Source: Apis mellifera (taxonomy: Eukaryota; Arthropoda; Insecta; Hymenoptera; Apidae). Taken from it: DNA of 64,000 nt. The stretch covers positions 7,923,001 to 7,987,000 of the forward strand of contig NC_037638.1 in the NCBI RefSeq assembly GCF_003254395.2. Reading direction: 5' to 3'. Each line of letters begins with the position of its first letter. The first letter of the stretch is position 1. The translations under genes and the position numbers were made by a program. Under the pieces are notes generated by a model. It had not been told where the DNA came from. It made no database searches and saw only the letters and a list, made by a program, of their open reading frames with translations. This document shows positions 11,489-24,300 of this stretch, piece after piece.

Positions 11489-14400
11489 ATGAATTGTCAA
11501 ATTGAAATTTAAGAAAAGATTTATTAATGTTTATGAATATTTGCTCTAAATAATACGCACAATAATACAATTTTTTTGAATTAAAATATGCACAACTATA
11601 ATAGTGCAATAAGAAAAATAGAATCATTGACACGTGCTTTTAATATTTAGTGAAAATGCTTCTTAAAAAAGTTATAACATTGTACAATCTATCATATAAA
11701 ATTACATTCAACTAATGAATACATAAACAAAAGAGGCATATTTCATAAAATTATTCTACCTTTGCAAGAATTGCCAAAGTATAAAAAATAAATATCTCGT
11801 GTTTAACGAATCAATAATTCGATTAATTCGATTAATATAAATGTTTTAATAAAAACTGTAAAAAATTTTAAGTTTACAGTGCAAAATCTATTAATAGGAT
11901 TTTATAAAAAAATATTTCTACTATTTCTTCCGAAAGATAATCTTTAATATGTATGATATTAATAGATGTTAAAACTTTGCTATTCTATTCTATTATAGCA
12001 AAATAAATATAAGATTTCTTAAATATTTATATGAACAATATAGATCTTTTTAAGTGCATAATAGAAATTTTATTCATAAGTTACTTGCCTACAATTATCT
12101 TAAACAAAAAGAAAACTTTTTTACTTTCATATGAAAATTTAAAATTATATATAAGAATAATCAAAATATGATTCTATCTATTACGAAATAAATTAAAATA
12201 GGAAAATCTATATAAGAAAATTGCATATGTCAATATTTAATAGGAATTTTTTTATTGCATGAAAAAGGAGAATGAAATTATGTAAATATGCTTTAAAATT
12301 TACAAATGTTTTTTATAATTATTTTATATATTGTAATATTTCATAGCATTTTTCTTGATAAATAATATAAAGTATTATAATAATTCAGATATATGTTAAT
12401 ATATCAACAGGTGATTATTAAATTAAATTCTAACTTTATAAATAATGGCTTTTTTTTTTTCAATTTTTTTTTTCATCTTTAAAAATTTTATTATTTGACA
12501 TATGTATTGCAATAGATTTTTATTATCATGATTTTATTATATCATAAAACAAATGATATTGCAAAATATAAAACAATATTATATACAATATACTTAATTT
12601 AATCTCCTGTTGTTAATATATTAATATAATTAACTTTAACTTTAATTTTTATTATAAATATATTTACAATTTAGTGAAATAATTTAATGGTACAAGTTGC
12701 ATTATTTACAATTGCGTAACTTTTATATTATAATTCTAAGAAAGAAATTGCACTAATAAATAAATGCTCAAGCTTATTGCTTTTGCATTACAAATGCTTT
12801 TGCATGTGCTTTCTACACTCTTTATATTGTGATATAAAATCATGTAAATTTTAATAACTTATTTATATTTTGAATTTATTTGTGATTTTTCAATTATTTG
12901 ACATAAATATAAACAAAGATAATTTAAATGTATTTTGATTTATTAGATTTTAATAATTCCTTTTTTGTTAATATTTTTCAATATTAAATATTTTTAAACT
13001 CTATATTGAAAAAAAAATATATATATATAGTAAATATTGATAACTTAAATCTTTACTGTTGTTTCATTTTTCTTTTTAAATATGTACACAATAATAATTC
13101 AAAATATGTATAAATAGTGACAATAAATAAGAATGTAATAATGTATTATTAAATAATTACTTATCTAATTACTTCACGATTGATTCGATTTAAAAAAAAA
13201 ATGCACGAAAACAAATTCAATTTAATATGAAATGCATGATTAAATAAAGCTTTACCGACGAAAGAAACATTTTTGCTATGCCAACAAAAGAAATTCTATA
13301 CCTGAGTCGGTAGCACGTAAAGTAAGGACGCACATTACTGTAAAAGGATTTCAGATACATACATAGAGAGAACGTTTTATTACAGTTTTCATCCGCAGAT
13401 TAGCCCCTTTGGAACCATCGATACTCAATTCAGAACTTTATTGCCCTCCATAAAAGTATCTATTTGGTGTTTTCGGCTGGACCGACTGGACCGAGCAATT
13501 CGAACAAAAAGGTATCTTCCGTGCATCCCTCAGAATTTCTCAGTATACGTGAAACGTTGTACATTTCAGGGTCCAATTACGTACGGATTGCCGACCGGCA
13601 TCGAACGCACACACAATTCCAAAGACGTTGCGCATCCCTTTCTTTTCCTTTTTATCTTGATTTCTATCGTTCATCGTGAAACATGCCTAAATATAATACA
13701 TGTTGCTCTTAAGGTTATATTTGTATGTGTGAAAAAGCATTTTTTGACTTCGTTGTGAACTTTATTCTTGAATACGTTGAGATTTTTAGTTTATACCATT
13801 TTAGACGATTTTGTCAGTTCTACGTCGTAAATCGTAGCTAGGAGGAAAAAAGGTTGGAAATCAAATTTTTATTGTTCAGACTAGATATATGTACTATCAA
13901 CTGAAAATCACTATCTTTTCCTATTTATATTGAATCTTTTTCATTATTATTAATGTATAATTAATGTTACAGCATTAATAGTAATTTTTTTATTTAATTT
14001 GATAGATTTTTGATAACAGAATTTTGTATGATGAAACTTATAATTTTAATCTTAATTTAAATATTTTTTAAATAAATTTATATTTGAATTTTATAAAATT
14101 GGTTATTAATTTTAAATTGTTGTTACTAATTTCAAAATTAATATTATACTTAATTATATATTTTAAAATTATACTAAATTAATTAATCATATTCGTTTCT
14201 TTTATTTTCAGGTTATATATCACGACCATCATGTCATAGTAATATTTTTATATTTTATAGTATATTATATTTGAAAAGAATAAAAAAAATGTTTTTTACT
14301 AAAAAAAAAAAGATATTAATGAATTTGAAATTGATTAAATTAAATATAAAATATAATTGTCAATTTTTTTAGTAATATAGAAACTAATGCAATAAATGTT

Positions 14401-15427
14401 TTCATATATTTAAAAAGTGTAAAAAGTCGATCAAAAACTGGCATCTAATGCGAATAGTGAAAATTCTTAATATAAATTGGAAATTCTTAATGTAATTTTA
14501 ATATAATTCATTACGATTGTAAATATAATTGTAAAAATACTCAGTACAAGGTTTGTTCAACCATTTTTGATAATTTAAACATTGTATCTTTTTCATTGTT
14601 TTTTAAACAAATTACGCAATTATATTAATTTGTATTTTTTTTATTCTTTTTTTTAATTTTGTTAAACTTATTTAAGTTTTTCTTTCATTTTTAATTTTTT
14701 TTATTTTGTTTATTTTCAATTATTAATATATACGAATTTAAAGCAAGAATTTCATTTTTTTTGGATACCCTTATTCTTATTTTTGTTTGCTTTTTTCTAG
14801 CATCTGATATCAGGAACAAAATTTATAATGTTTTTATAAATATTTACAATAAAATTATGGATGATTATATGTTTAATACTTTTTCATCTATTTTTTTAGG
14901 AAAATATTCGAAATATGTCCATCTGTGATGTTTCTTATTAACCTATTATTTCTTCTAATAAAATGAATTAAATATTAAAAATAACGAAGAATTTCGATGA
15001 ATTTTTATGAATTTAAGAATTAAGAATGAAACTTTAAAAATATGATGACGATTGAATATAATAGAAATAGGAACACACAAAATAATAGAGGATAATGTTT
15101 TGTCTAGAATCAAGGATCCATTAAAAAAGTTTTTTTATAAAAATATTCGTATACAATATTCATAATGGTATAAAATACAAAAGTAATTAAAAAGAATATT
15201 GATCAAAAAATATAATAACGCAACTCATAGATCACTCTTTTGATCTTGAAAATATATATAATAATCTAAATTACACACTACATAAATTTCTCGAGAAGTA
15301 CAATAATTAATCAATTTTTTTAGCTAAGCATGTGTGACTGAAACGTGAAAAAGTATCTAAACATGAAAAATATTATTTTATCTATTTGACAAGTTTTACA
15401 AGTAAAGATTTGGTAGCATTTCAATTA
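11489..15427. other. PI3K 3'UTR and spacer with a GC-richer island at about 13240-13760
   Basis: Mostly AT-rich, with several AATAAA-type hexamers after the PI3K stop (for example near 11788). The block 13240-13760 stands out by its balanced composition and contains two overlapping plus-strand ORFs (13441-13758 and 13464-13679). Neither has splice-consistent neighbours or a recognisable domain. I read the block as a regulatory or untranslated transcribed island, not a protein gene. Nothing else is recognisable. Confidence 0.4.
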
Positions 15428-15520
15428 TCAAAGATGGTTAATATCCGGCATTAGGTGCCTATCCCATATGTTGCCTAGCGTTAGTGGAACTTCTGCACCG
15501 TTACATTCTAACACTATCAT
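15428..15520 (-). CDS. Orphan terminal-exon-like ORF, unknown gene
   Basis: On the minus strand a strong acceptor (TTTTATTTTTATCAG, ending at 15521) is followed by ATGATAGTG and 30 open codons ending in TGA at 15428-15430. The peptide begins MIVLECNGAEVPLTLG, continues NIWDRHLMPDINHL, and has a balanced, protein-like composition inside a strongly AT-rich spacer. No upstream exon of matching phase was found between here and caudal. Options: the last exon of a minus-strand gene whose other exons I missed, an alternative 3' exon of caudal (same strand, 2.9 kb downstream), or a conserved non-coding element. The plus strand of the same block is also partly open, which weakens the case. Confidence 0.35.
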   Translation of the reverse strand: MIVLECNGAEVPLTLGNIWDRHLMPDINHL

Positions 15521-15529
15521 CTGATAAAA

Positions 15530-18394
15530 ATAAAATTTTATAGAAAGGTAAAAAAAGATTATTTCAACTTGGTTTTTTAAATTATTTCGAAATTATTTAG
15601 AAATTTATTAGTTTAATCTAATTTAGTTAATTCGATTAAGTATGAAAATAATAAAACTATTTAAATTTTTTTATAAATCCTTATAAATACATGAAATCAG
15701 AATAAAAATATCAACACTATAAGAAGAACAGAAAAAAATTATAGGAAAGAAATCTGATAGAATAAAAAGAAATAAAAAGAAAGACCAAAAAAGAAGAGGA
15801 AAACAAATAGATATTTATAGAAAGAATGAAAAAGGAAAAATAGAAGAAAAAAATGAGAAGATCAAGAGCAGAGGAGAGGAAACTATGTAGAGAGAACTCG
15901 GTTGCGTGTAAACAGCGGAAGTTACTTTCAGGGGATAAAGAGAGACTGGGGTCGGACATCGATCTGGTAGTTAAGTTCAGGGCTCTCAAGGGACTCGTTG
16001 CTACCTTCGCAGCTTCGTCTCCTCCTCTTGCTTTATTTGCACTACTCTTTGTGTGTATTCTGCAGATACATGTTGGCATCGGTATCGTTTCCTTGCCATT
16101 CACATAAACCGCATTACACGTTTTTACATTCGTATTTATGTACGATTTAACGAGAGCCATTCGAACGGCCGTTGCGTTGCTCGAAAAATTTTCTCGGAGA
16201 AATCGCAAACAAATCGAAAGATCGTAAATGTTATTATTACTATTCTGCATTACTATTCTATAGATTTAATCGTATTTCATGATCGTATCTCAATAAATTT
16301 TAATAGAATTTTAACAGTTATTGTTTGTCGATTTTTAGTAATTATTATATATTGTTATAAATTATGGCATCATAAACTTATTTAAACATATTCTATAAAT
16401 TTAATCATTAATCATATTTCACACTTGAATCTTGACAAATTTTGATTAATAGTTATTATCGATAATTTTCAATAATTGAAAATATTGTGTACAATTCTAT
16501 TGAAATTGATAAAATTTGATAATATGATAAATTATATTTAATAATGTTTTTATAAAATAGGGATATTATCACTTTATACTTAAATTTTTATTTATAATAA
16601 TTTTTAATAATAATTTTAACAAATCAAATTATATTACAATTCAAATTTTTAAATTATAGTATGTGTTATTATAGGATTCATATAGGATAATAAAGAGCTA
16701 AAGGATTATTATTAAATATAATACCATCTATTTTGATCACATATCAGAATAATGTTAAATTTAATGATTATGTAACATTTACACTATTATATTATTAATT
16801 TGTTACAATAATAATTTACAAATTTCAATAATATATATATATATATACAATATATTCAATCATACAAATTTACATGCACATTCAACATTTTCATTCATAT
16901 ATTCTTTATTCTTTCATTCTATTCATATCTTATATCTTCATCTATAATAACATTATAATTGCAGTCTGCATATGTATAATACTTAATTAATAACTACGCT
17001 TTCAAGGCACGCATAAAACATCAGCAATTTTTAAAAATTTTTTTCCGTCTTATTAACAATAATGTCGTCGTTCATTTCTTTTATTGTCGATTAAAATTCG
17101 AAATTTCCATGATTGAAGTTGTAGCAATATATACATATGTATAATAAAATATTAGCATGGAATTAAAAAAAGAAATAAAAAGAAAAATAAGTTTAAATGA
17201 GAAAATTGAAAATCATAAAATATAATCGTAATAAAAGTCGATGATTAAAATTAATAAGTCTAAAAAAGAAAATTATATAAAAACGATACGTTCTATATTT
17301 CGTGTCTTTTTTTGAGGCATATGTATATATATGTATTTATACAAAATGTTAATGTATTCGTGGGATATCTTGATGATTTTAGAAATCAAAAAACAAACAC
17401 AAAAATCGATATACAAAATGAAACTTTTAGAAACAATTTAAATTCGCATTAAATAATATGAAATAAAGTAATATAACTTTATTTCCATTATATTATTGCC
17501 TAATTGTTTCTGTCATTTAATGAACTTAAATTTGTTAAATAAATAAATAAATATCAATTTTGTATATCAATTTTCGCATTTGTTTTGCCTTCTAAAATCA
17601 ATTTTTTAGAATGTATATATTCTCACGAATATATTAATAATCTGTATAAATGGAATATTTATTATAAATATCTATTTAAATAAAAATTACTAATTTCATG
17701 TTTTTCTCTCAAGACGATTTCAATGACTATTTAAAAAAAAATATTGTTAATTTTTCGATAAGAAAGCATTATGACTTGTTGTAAATTTCTTCTGTTAATT
17801 TTTCAGTAAAATTTGCTAAAAAAGTTAGTATATAATTGCACAACTTTTTTTTAATTTTCTATAAATAGATAGACGTAAAAATTGATAGTATTGCAACCAG
17901 ATAATACAATAAAATTACCCATCGTAAATTACAAAAATATAATTATATTTTTATAATTTATAAAGAATAATTTTATAATCGGATCCTTTAAAATAATTAT
18001 CATAATATACATTATATTATTTTAGAAATAATTACATATATACATTTCGATGTTTATATCTTTAAGATATAGCTACGAATGTCTTTTTATATAACACATT
18101 CAAGTTTAATGGAGAATTGAATTAATTTTATTTAAACTTAAATTATCGATGATATAATTAAGTAATAAATTATTTAATTGTAAACTAAGAAAAAGATATA
18201 ATTAGTAGGAGTAATTATAGGAAGCTATTTTCACGAGTCCTCAAATTATCGTGAGATCATATATCACAATATATATCTACTTCTACTTTTCTTTTTCTTA
18301 TTCCTATCAATATCATTCTTTTTGTATTGCATATTATGACGGAAAAAAATGCTTATGGTCAGTCATGATTGGACCAAGTTATTGAATGTTCAGG
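15530..18394. other. Spacer downstream of caudal with a GC-richer island at about 15850-16240
   Basis: Probably contains the caudal 3'UTR next to 18394, but poly(A) hexamers on the minus strand are too frequent to choose one. The island 15850-16240 has a purine-rich left half and overlapping ORFs on both strands without recognisable domains. It shares a 21-bp block with a second island inside the caudal intron (see 22090-22110). The remainder is AT-rich with short (AT)n runs near 16830. Confidence 0.4.
15985..16005 (+). repeat. Shared 21-bp block, copy 1
   Basis: It matches 22090-22110 at 17 of 21 positions (common core GGG[AG]CTCGTTGC[CT]ACC). Both copies sit in GC-richer islands next to purine-rich sequence. 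This may be a dispersed regulatory motif or a very old repeat. Confidence 0.4.
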
Positions 18395-21300
18395 TCATTG
18401 TAGATTGTTTGGCATAGATTGGGTCTGTGTGGCTTGCAGCGTAGGGGGTGCGTGATTCAAACTAAACATCTGTGAACTGTGACCCAGAGATGAGCTACCG
18501 TTGTGCATTAATCCACCTAGCATTCCTCCAAGTGAGAGACTCGCCATTGCTCCGCTCGCGCTTGTAACACTTTCTGCTGCCTTTAACTCTCTTTCTCTCT
18601 CCATCTCTTCCCGTTTCTTCATCTGTTTGCGTTCTTTTGCCCGACGATTTTGAAACCAGATTTTTACCTATAACATGATCAACAAAACATTCTCTTTATA
18701 AATAAAAATAATCAAAAATAATGGAATATGAAAAGCATGATGTATAAAATTTTAGATTTATTACAGGATTTATTATTATAATATTACAATCGTGAATCAA
18801 ATGAATTTTGCACGAGAAGAATTTTTTTAAGAAGATTTTAATAAATTTTAGATGCTTTAAGTGAAAGAAGAAATAATTTGATGAATAAAATGATTTATTA
18901 ATTACTTTGATAGACATCGTTCCTAAAAATTGAAAACAATGGAATCAAATGAATGTAGAAAAAAATATTATAATAAAGAAGAATATTAGATATTTTAAGA
19001 ATAATAATAAAATTTTCACGATTAATTTATCGAATTATAAATATCGAAAATGAATTATCAATTACTTTGATTTTTTTCATGTATATTGCTTAAAATCTTT
19101 CTTTTTATTTATTATGCGACTTATATTTCGTATTAATAGGCATATGTTTTGTAGATTAATATTAATAAACATGTTTTCGATATACTTACTTGTCGTTCAG
19201 AGAGTGAAAGACTGAGTGCAAGCTCGGCTTTACGACGGATTGTGATATAACGACTATAATGAAATTCCTTCTCAAGCTCCAGTCTCTGATGATCTGTGTA
19301 GACTACTCTATATTTATCTTTTGTTCTGGTTTTTCCTGCAAAAAAAAAAATAAAAGAAAATAGAAAATGAAGATAACAACTGACGTTATTACACATTTAA
19401 TATCTGCTTCCTTAATTCTCTTGTCAATAACGTGTTTAACAGAGATAACGCTTTTGACGATCGTACTCGTAGACACATCTCGAACAAAGAGGAATTAATA
19501 AAGTAAGTAAAACGAGATTTAAAAAATGTTCAATACATGCAACAACGTGTATAAATCCATACGAACGATAAATCATGACAAAAAAATAAATAGATACTAA
19601 TCATTATGTAAATAAATGTCTATAATATCTATTGAAATATTATTAAATTAAAGAAACTAAAATATGATTATCCTAATATTAATAACTTATATCTATATTA
19701 ATCGAAAATTGGTTGTAGAAACAAAAGAAAAAGAAACTTTTCTCGAGTAAAAGTTATCACGGGGAGAAAGGTGAAGAAAATAGCATGAAATATTTTTTCG
19801 CGGATTACGAACTTCGTATGGAGAAAATAGCAAAAAAGGTGCCGACAAGTTGGTGTCGATGATAGTGTGAATTCAACATGGCATTCGAAATGATTGTAAT
19901 AACAGTATGAAATACAAAATGAGAAAAGGATTGAACGCAGTGAAAGAGAATAAGAGAAAGAGGCCATGGTTGGGAATGGGACGGAACGGGAGAAAGGAAA
20001 ACGATTAGATAAGACCAGGCCGGCAAGATCAAAGGCGTGCACGTTAATCCACCACTCCTCGATAACAGTGCTCGAGGCCTTCGAGACATCACGAATAAGC
20101 TTCGACCTTAGACTTTTTCGATGGTATATAAGTTGAATTCAGCATGGCTGGCACAAAATCATTACAGAGATTACAGAGAATTTGTGCCAAAGAGAAATCG
20201 ATTTCATTTAAAAAGGCGTCCTTGATGAATATGACAACTTTGTGTTTCGAGTTTTTCTTTTTTTATTTCTGTTTTATCATTAAGCTGTATTAAAGTAGGT
20301 ATTTAACAGATATTTGACAATTGCAAGCGAACGAGATTCAGAAGATATTTATCGTGTCTGTTCAAATATATTATAATACGTCGAATTTCGAATCCTATCC
20401 AGATTATAATTATAGAACATTGAATCATTGAACATTTTCAATTCTTCGCGCTGGTGATTATGTTAAACGAAATAAATTATTGCAAATAAAATAAATTATG
20501 TCTATTCATATCGAATATAGATAAAATTTAATGAAACATTTTGCAAAATTGCGAATATAATTACGAGTTTTATGAATATTTTGCTTTTTCAACAGTAAAC
20601 TTAAAATTTAAACATAAGAAATATATATCATTCTTCGAAGTAGTATCATCGAGAATTCATTCATAATATATTCGAATATCATTTCATTTTCAATATTATT
20701 CAAAATCACAAATATTTGCCATATTAAACAAGATCGTTGCTGAAAAGCGATGCATATAAACAAATATAAAACATCATTAAATCTTATCGACAGACGTTTT
20801 ATCTTGGAAGATTGTCATCAGAAACAAAAAAAAAAAAATTCCAAATTCTATGCAATATTACATCTTAATTACGACAAATTTTCCTACGCACAATGTGAGT
20901 AAGTACTTGTATATACTACAAGTAAAATTTCATTCAATAAAACGTAACGTCTTGGTCAATTAAATATTATAAGAAAAATATGAAACTAAATAAATGAATA
21001 AAAGATAATATTGGAAAATAAAGAAGGTAGTAAACGAGAAGATCTGCAGAACGTAGGAATTAATCTGTATCGAATCATAAACCGATTTCTTTTCGTGGCA
21101 CTCCGATTTTTCAACTGTTCAAGTTGTACCACTTGAACTTTTATATATCCGAAAAAGTCTATCGGAATCCCAACGGAGAATGTTGTTTGAAGGGGAGAAT
21201 AGTCGGTTTTTCGATATAAGAAACGCGTAGTTGTGTGAGTCGGCAAGGATTACCGTCGGTCTTTTTCATCTTTCTGATATCGAAACTCGCACCTACGATT

Positions 21301-24300
21301 ATCCGGCTCTGGTTCCTTGTCAACACTCGATCTACTAGTACTCTGAATAGCGTAATTGTTGCACCAGGTCAGTCAAGATAATATATATACATGTAAGAGA
21401 AAAATATTTTCTTTAAATTTTACATTTTAAATGATATTTATCATTATTTAATTATTTCTCGAACAGTTATTAATTCACGAAAATTATGTAACTCGTATAT
21501 TAATAAGAACTCTTCTAATTCGTTCGATAAGAAAAAACAACGTAACATCCATGAATGTAAATCGTCAGCACAGTGTGTATGTACTACAAATGGAAGAATT
21601 TGAGCATTACATAGAAATATATCGTACGATATTTGTTCAGAGATTACAAAGAAACTTCTTTCGAAACGCCTGTCTTGAGCATCAAATGTATTCCATCGTT
21701 AAAAGTCAACATACTCGTAAAAGAATCCAAAAGAATCCACGCGAGATCAACCCTAATTTTTACAAGGAAAATCTTCCATAATATATTGAATCGGTGGAAA
21801 AGATATGTCGATTTTTTTTTATCTGTGCAGCAATTTCAAATATCTCGAAAAAAAATATCAAAAACACAATGTATTATATTATGTTGAATGAACTTTTATA
21901 TTTGATGAATTTACTAGACTATTTCTATAAAATCATTATTAGACAACACGGTCCTTGAACTTTAATTAATCCGTACCACAATTCCGTTCTTCGAATATTT
22001 TGATAGAATAAGAGGGATGAATATTTTGCGTACGATACCGTAGAAAAGTGAGACAGAGGAGAAGGGAGTGAGGGAGCAAAGAAACAGGACTCTTGGGGCT
22101 CGTTGCCACCCCATTATAGCATTTGCTCTTCCATTTCGCATGGCGAAATGGTGAAAGCGCGTGCCCCGTTTTTCCTGCCACTCTCCACCGATATTCTCGA
22201 CTACTCTCTGTCACCCTCTTAACCGCGATCCCCATACTCCTCCGCTTTAACCGATGCTTCTGGATCCGCTCGGGTACCATTCGTCAGTGGCATTACCTCT
22301 ATTGTACCGTGCAACATTTGTATATTGCATATCAAATATCGGTAGTCGGACACTGCTTCCTTGATTAAACTTGTTACGTACGAGATTTTTTTTTTTTTTT
22401 TCTTAATTTAGTTAACACACTATTCTACTACGAAGGAAAGCAGTATCTATTGAAAAAATAATCGAATGATAAATTTTAACTGCTTTATTAAGCAACAACA
22501 ATTATTAGCAATTAATTTTTCAACAAAATATTATATTTTACTCTTCTTTAACATTTCATATTTTCTTTTGCAGGTAATATCTTCTTCCATCGGTTGGACA
22601 GTACAAGTTAAGGAAAAGTAATTGGAAAAATAAAGATGACTTTAGATCATTTGCACGAAAGATTAAATTTTTATATCTAAATCTAAGTTTAATGATCGAG
22701 TGAAATCATGATGCAATGAAAATAATAGTTACACAATTAAAATTCCTTGACATGTTTCTGTTTTTCGCCCATTTTGAAGATCAAAATCAAAGAGTAAAAC
22801 GCAATACACACAGTTTTCTGAATCGTAGAAATCGTTATCTGTAATTAAACGAAGTATGAGATATTTATCTTCGATAGCAGTCCTCACGCGTGTCACAGCG
22901 ATACCATAGACGCTAACGTTTACAAAAATCTGATTCGACTGATCCCATGAATTTAATTGAATTGCAATCTCGAGTGGTTCGCAGTTATATTTCGTAGTAT
23001 GCGATACAAGATCGTCCCAACATTACAACGTTTAAAAGTACGAAGATGCAAATTACAAAGTGAAGTGTAAAGATGAGTAATAAATATTGACAGCAAATCC
23101 GGAAACAATTCATATTTTCGAACCAGAAATAAGAAGATTAAAATATTATTGAGCCTCTGGACACTTTAAGTGTCAAGAAAAATCCCTACTTTGACCCTCA
23201 TCCCTTATTATGATATTACCGTGCAAAGAAGTTAACAGTAAAGGTTCTTAAGTTGTGGCCAAAACCGAGCTAAATAACCGAGCTAAAGGATCAGGTAAGA
23301 GAAGAAGCGAATTATTCGTTTACAATGTTTTTCTCTTAAAAGGATTTAAGATTAAGATGAATGCCAAATGACAAATCTCTCGTCGACTTCAACTGGTGAC
23401 CAATTAATCTTTACTGTTAGCAAAACAAATCGTTCGAAAATATTTTACGATATAATTATATATTGATGTTGAATAAATTTGATAATTTCTTATTTCGCGC
23501 GATAAAATTAGTCTTAATGCAATTCAAACTAATCTAATAAAATTTTTGAGCAAATGATTAAGTAATGATTAAGTAAGATTGAATAATGATTATTTGAGTT
23601 AATGATTTTTCAAATATGTTTATTATATGATATTAAATTTTTAAGATTTATATGATCTGTTTTAGAAGGAGAGCAGATGTAAAATTGTTAAAAAATTAGA
23701 GCTACTTAAATATTTTATATTTCTAATAAAATGATCATATAATTTTGTACATCGTAACTATTATCTTATTATCTTTTAAAGTGATAACTAAATCAAATTT
23801 CTTTTCATCCTTCTGTAAAGATTATTACTGTTAAAAATATTATTATCCGATCGTTCACCAATCTTCTCACGATGCAACTAAAATGGCTTCAGTAATAAAG
23901 TCCGGAGAAATCGCGAATATACCTATTTCTATCGAAGAATCGAGCAAACGCGGTCGTTTCGAAGGACTAATAATTACGAGGAAAAATCGCACATCGACAG
24001 GAATATGCGAATACCCGCCACGAAATTGTAATACGTATTCTGAATGCGAGAGTCGTCTTTATACGAGGCAACGGCTGCCTGCAATATAACCATAAAATGC
24101 AGATAATAGCCGCTAGAAGGTATTGAAGGGTCGCACGGTTGTGAAACCGTAGAAAAAAGAAAAGAACAGGATGAAATTGAGCAGCAAGAAGAAAACAGGA
24201 TAGAGCTTTGATGCTCGTCGTTCTGACGTCTTCGCGATTATTCCGTATACATGCTACTACTAACTGTATTGTCTGTATTTGAATTGTTGTCAGTTGAAAA

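Noticed and set aside
13441..13758. Two overlapping plus-strand ORFs in a GC-richer island
   Set aside because: They overlap in different frames, have no domain, and their composition follows the island rather than codon bias. The short AGPTGPSN stretch is not a collagen repeat.
15717..16385. ORFs on both strands near 16 kb, one of 177 codons
   Set aside because: The long one is driven by a purine-rich tract that reads as F/S/L-rich sequence on the opposite strand. There are no splice partners.
19698..24089. ORFs of 68-114 codons within caudal intron 1
   Set aside because: They lie in alternating strands and frames, without domains, inside GC-richer islands that look regulatory.
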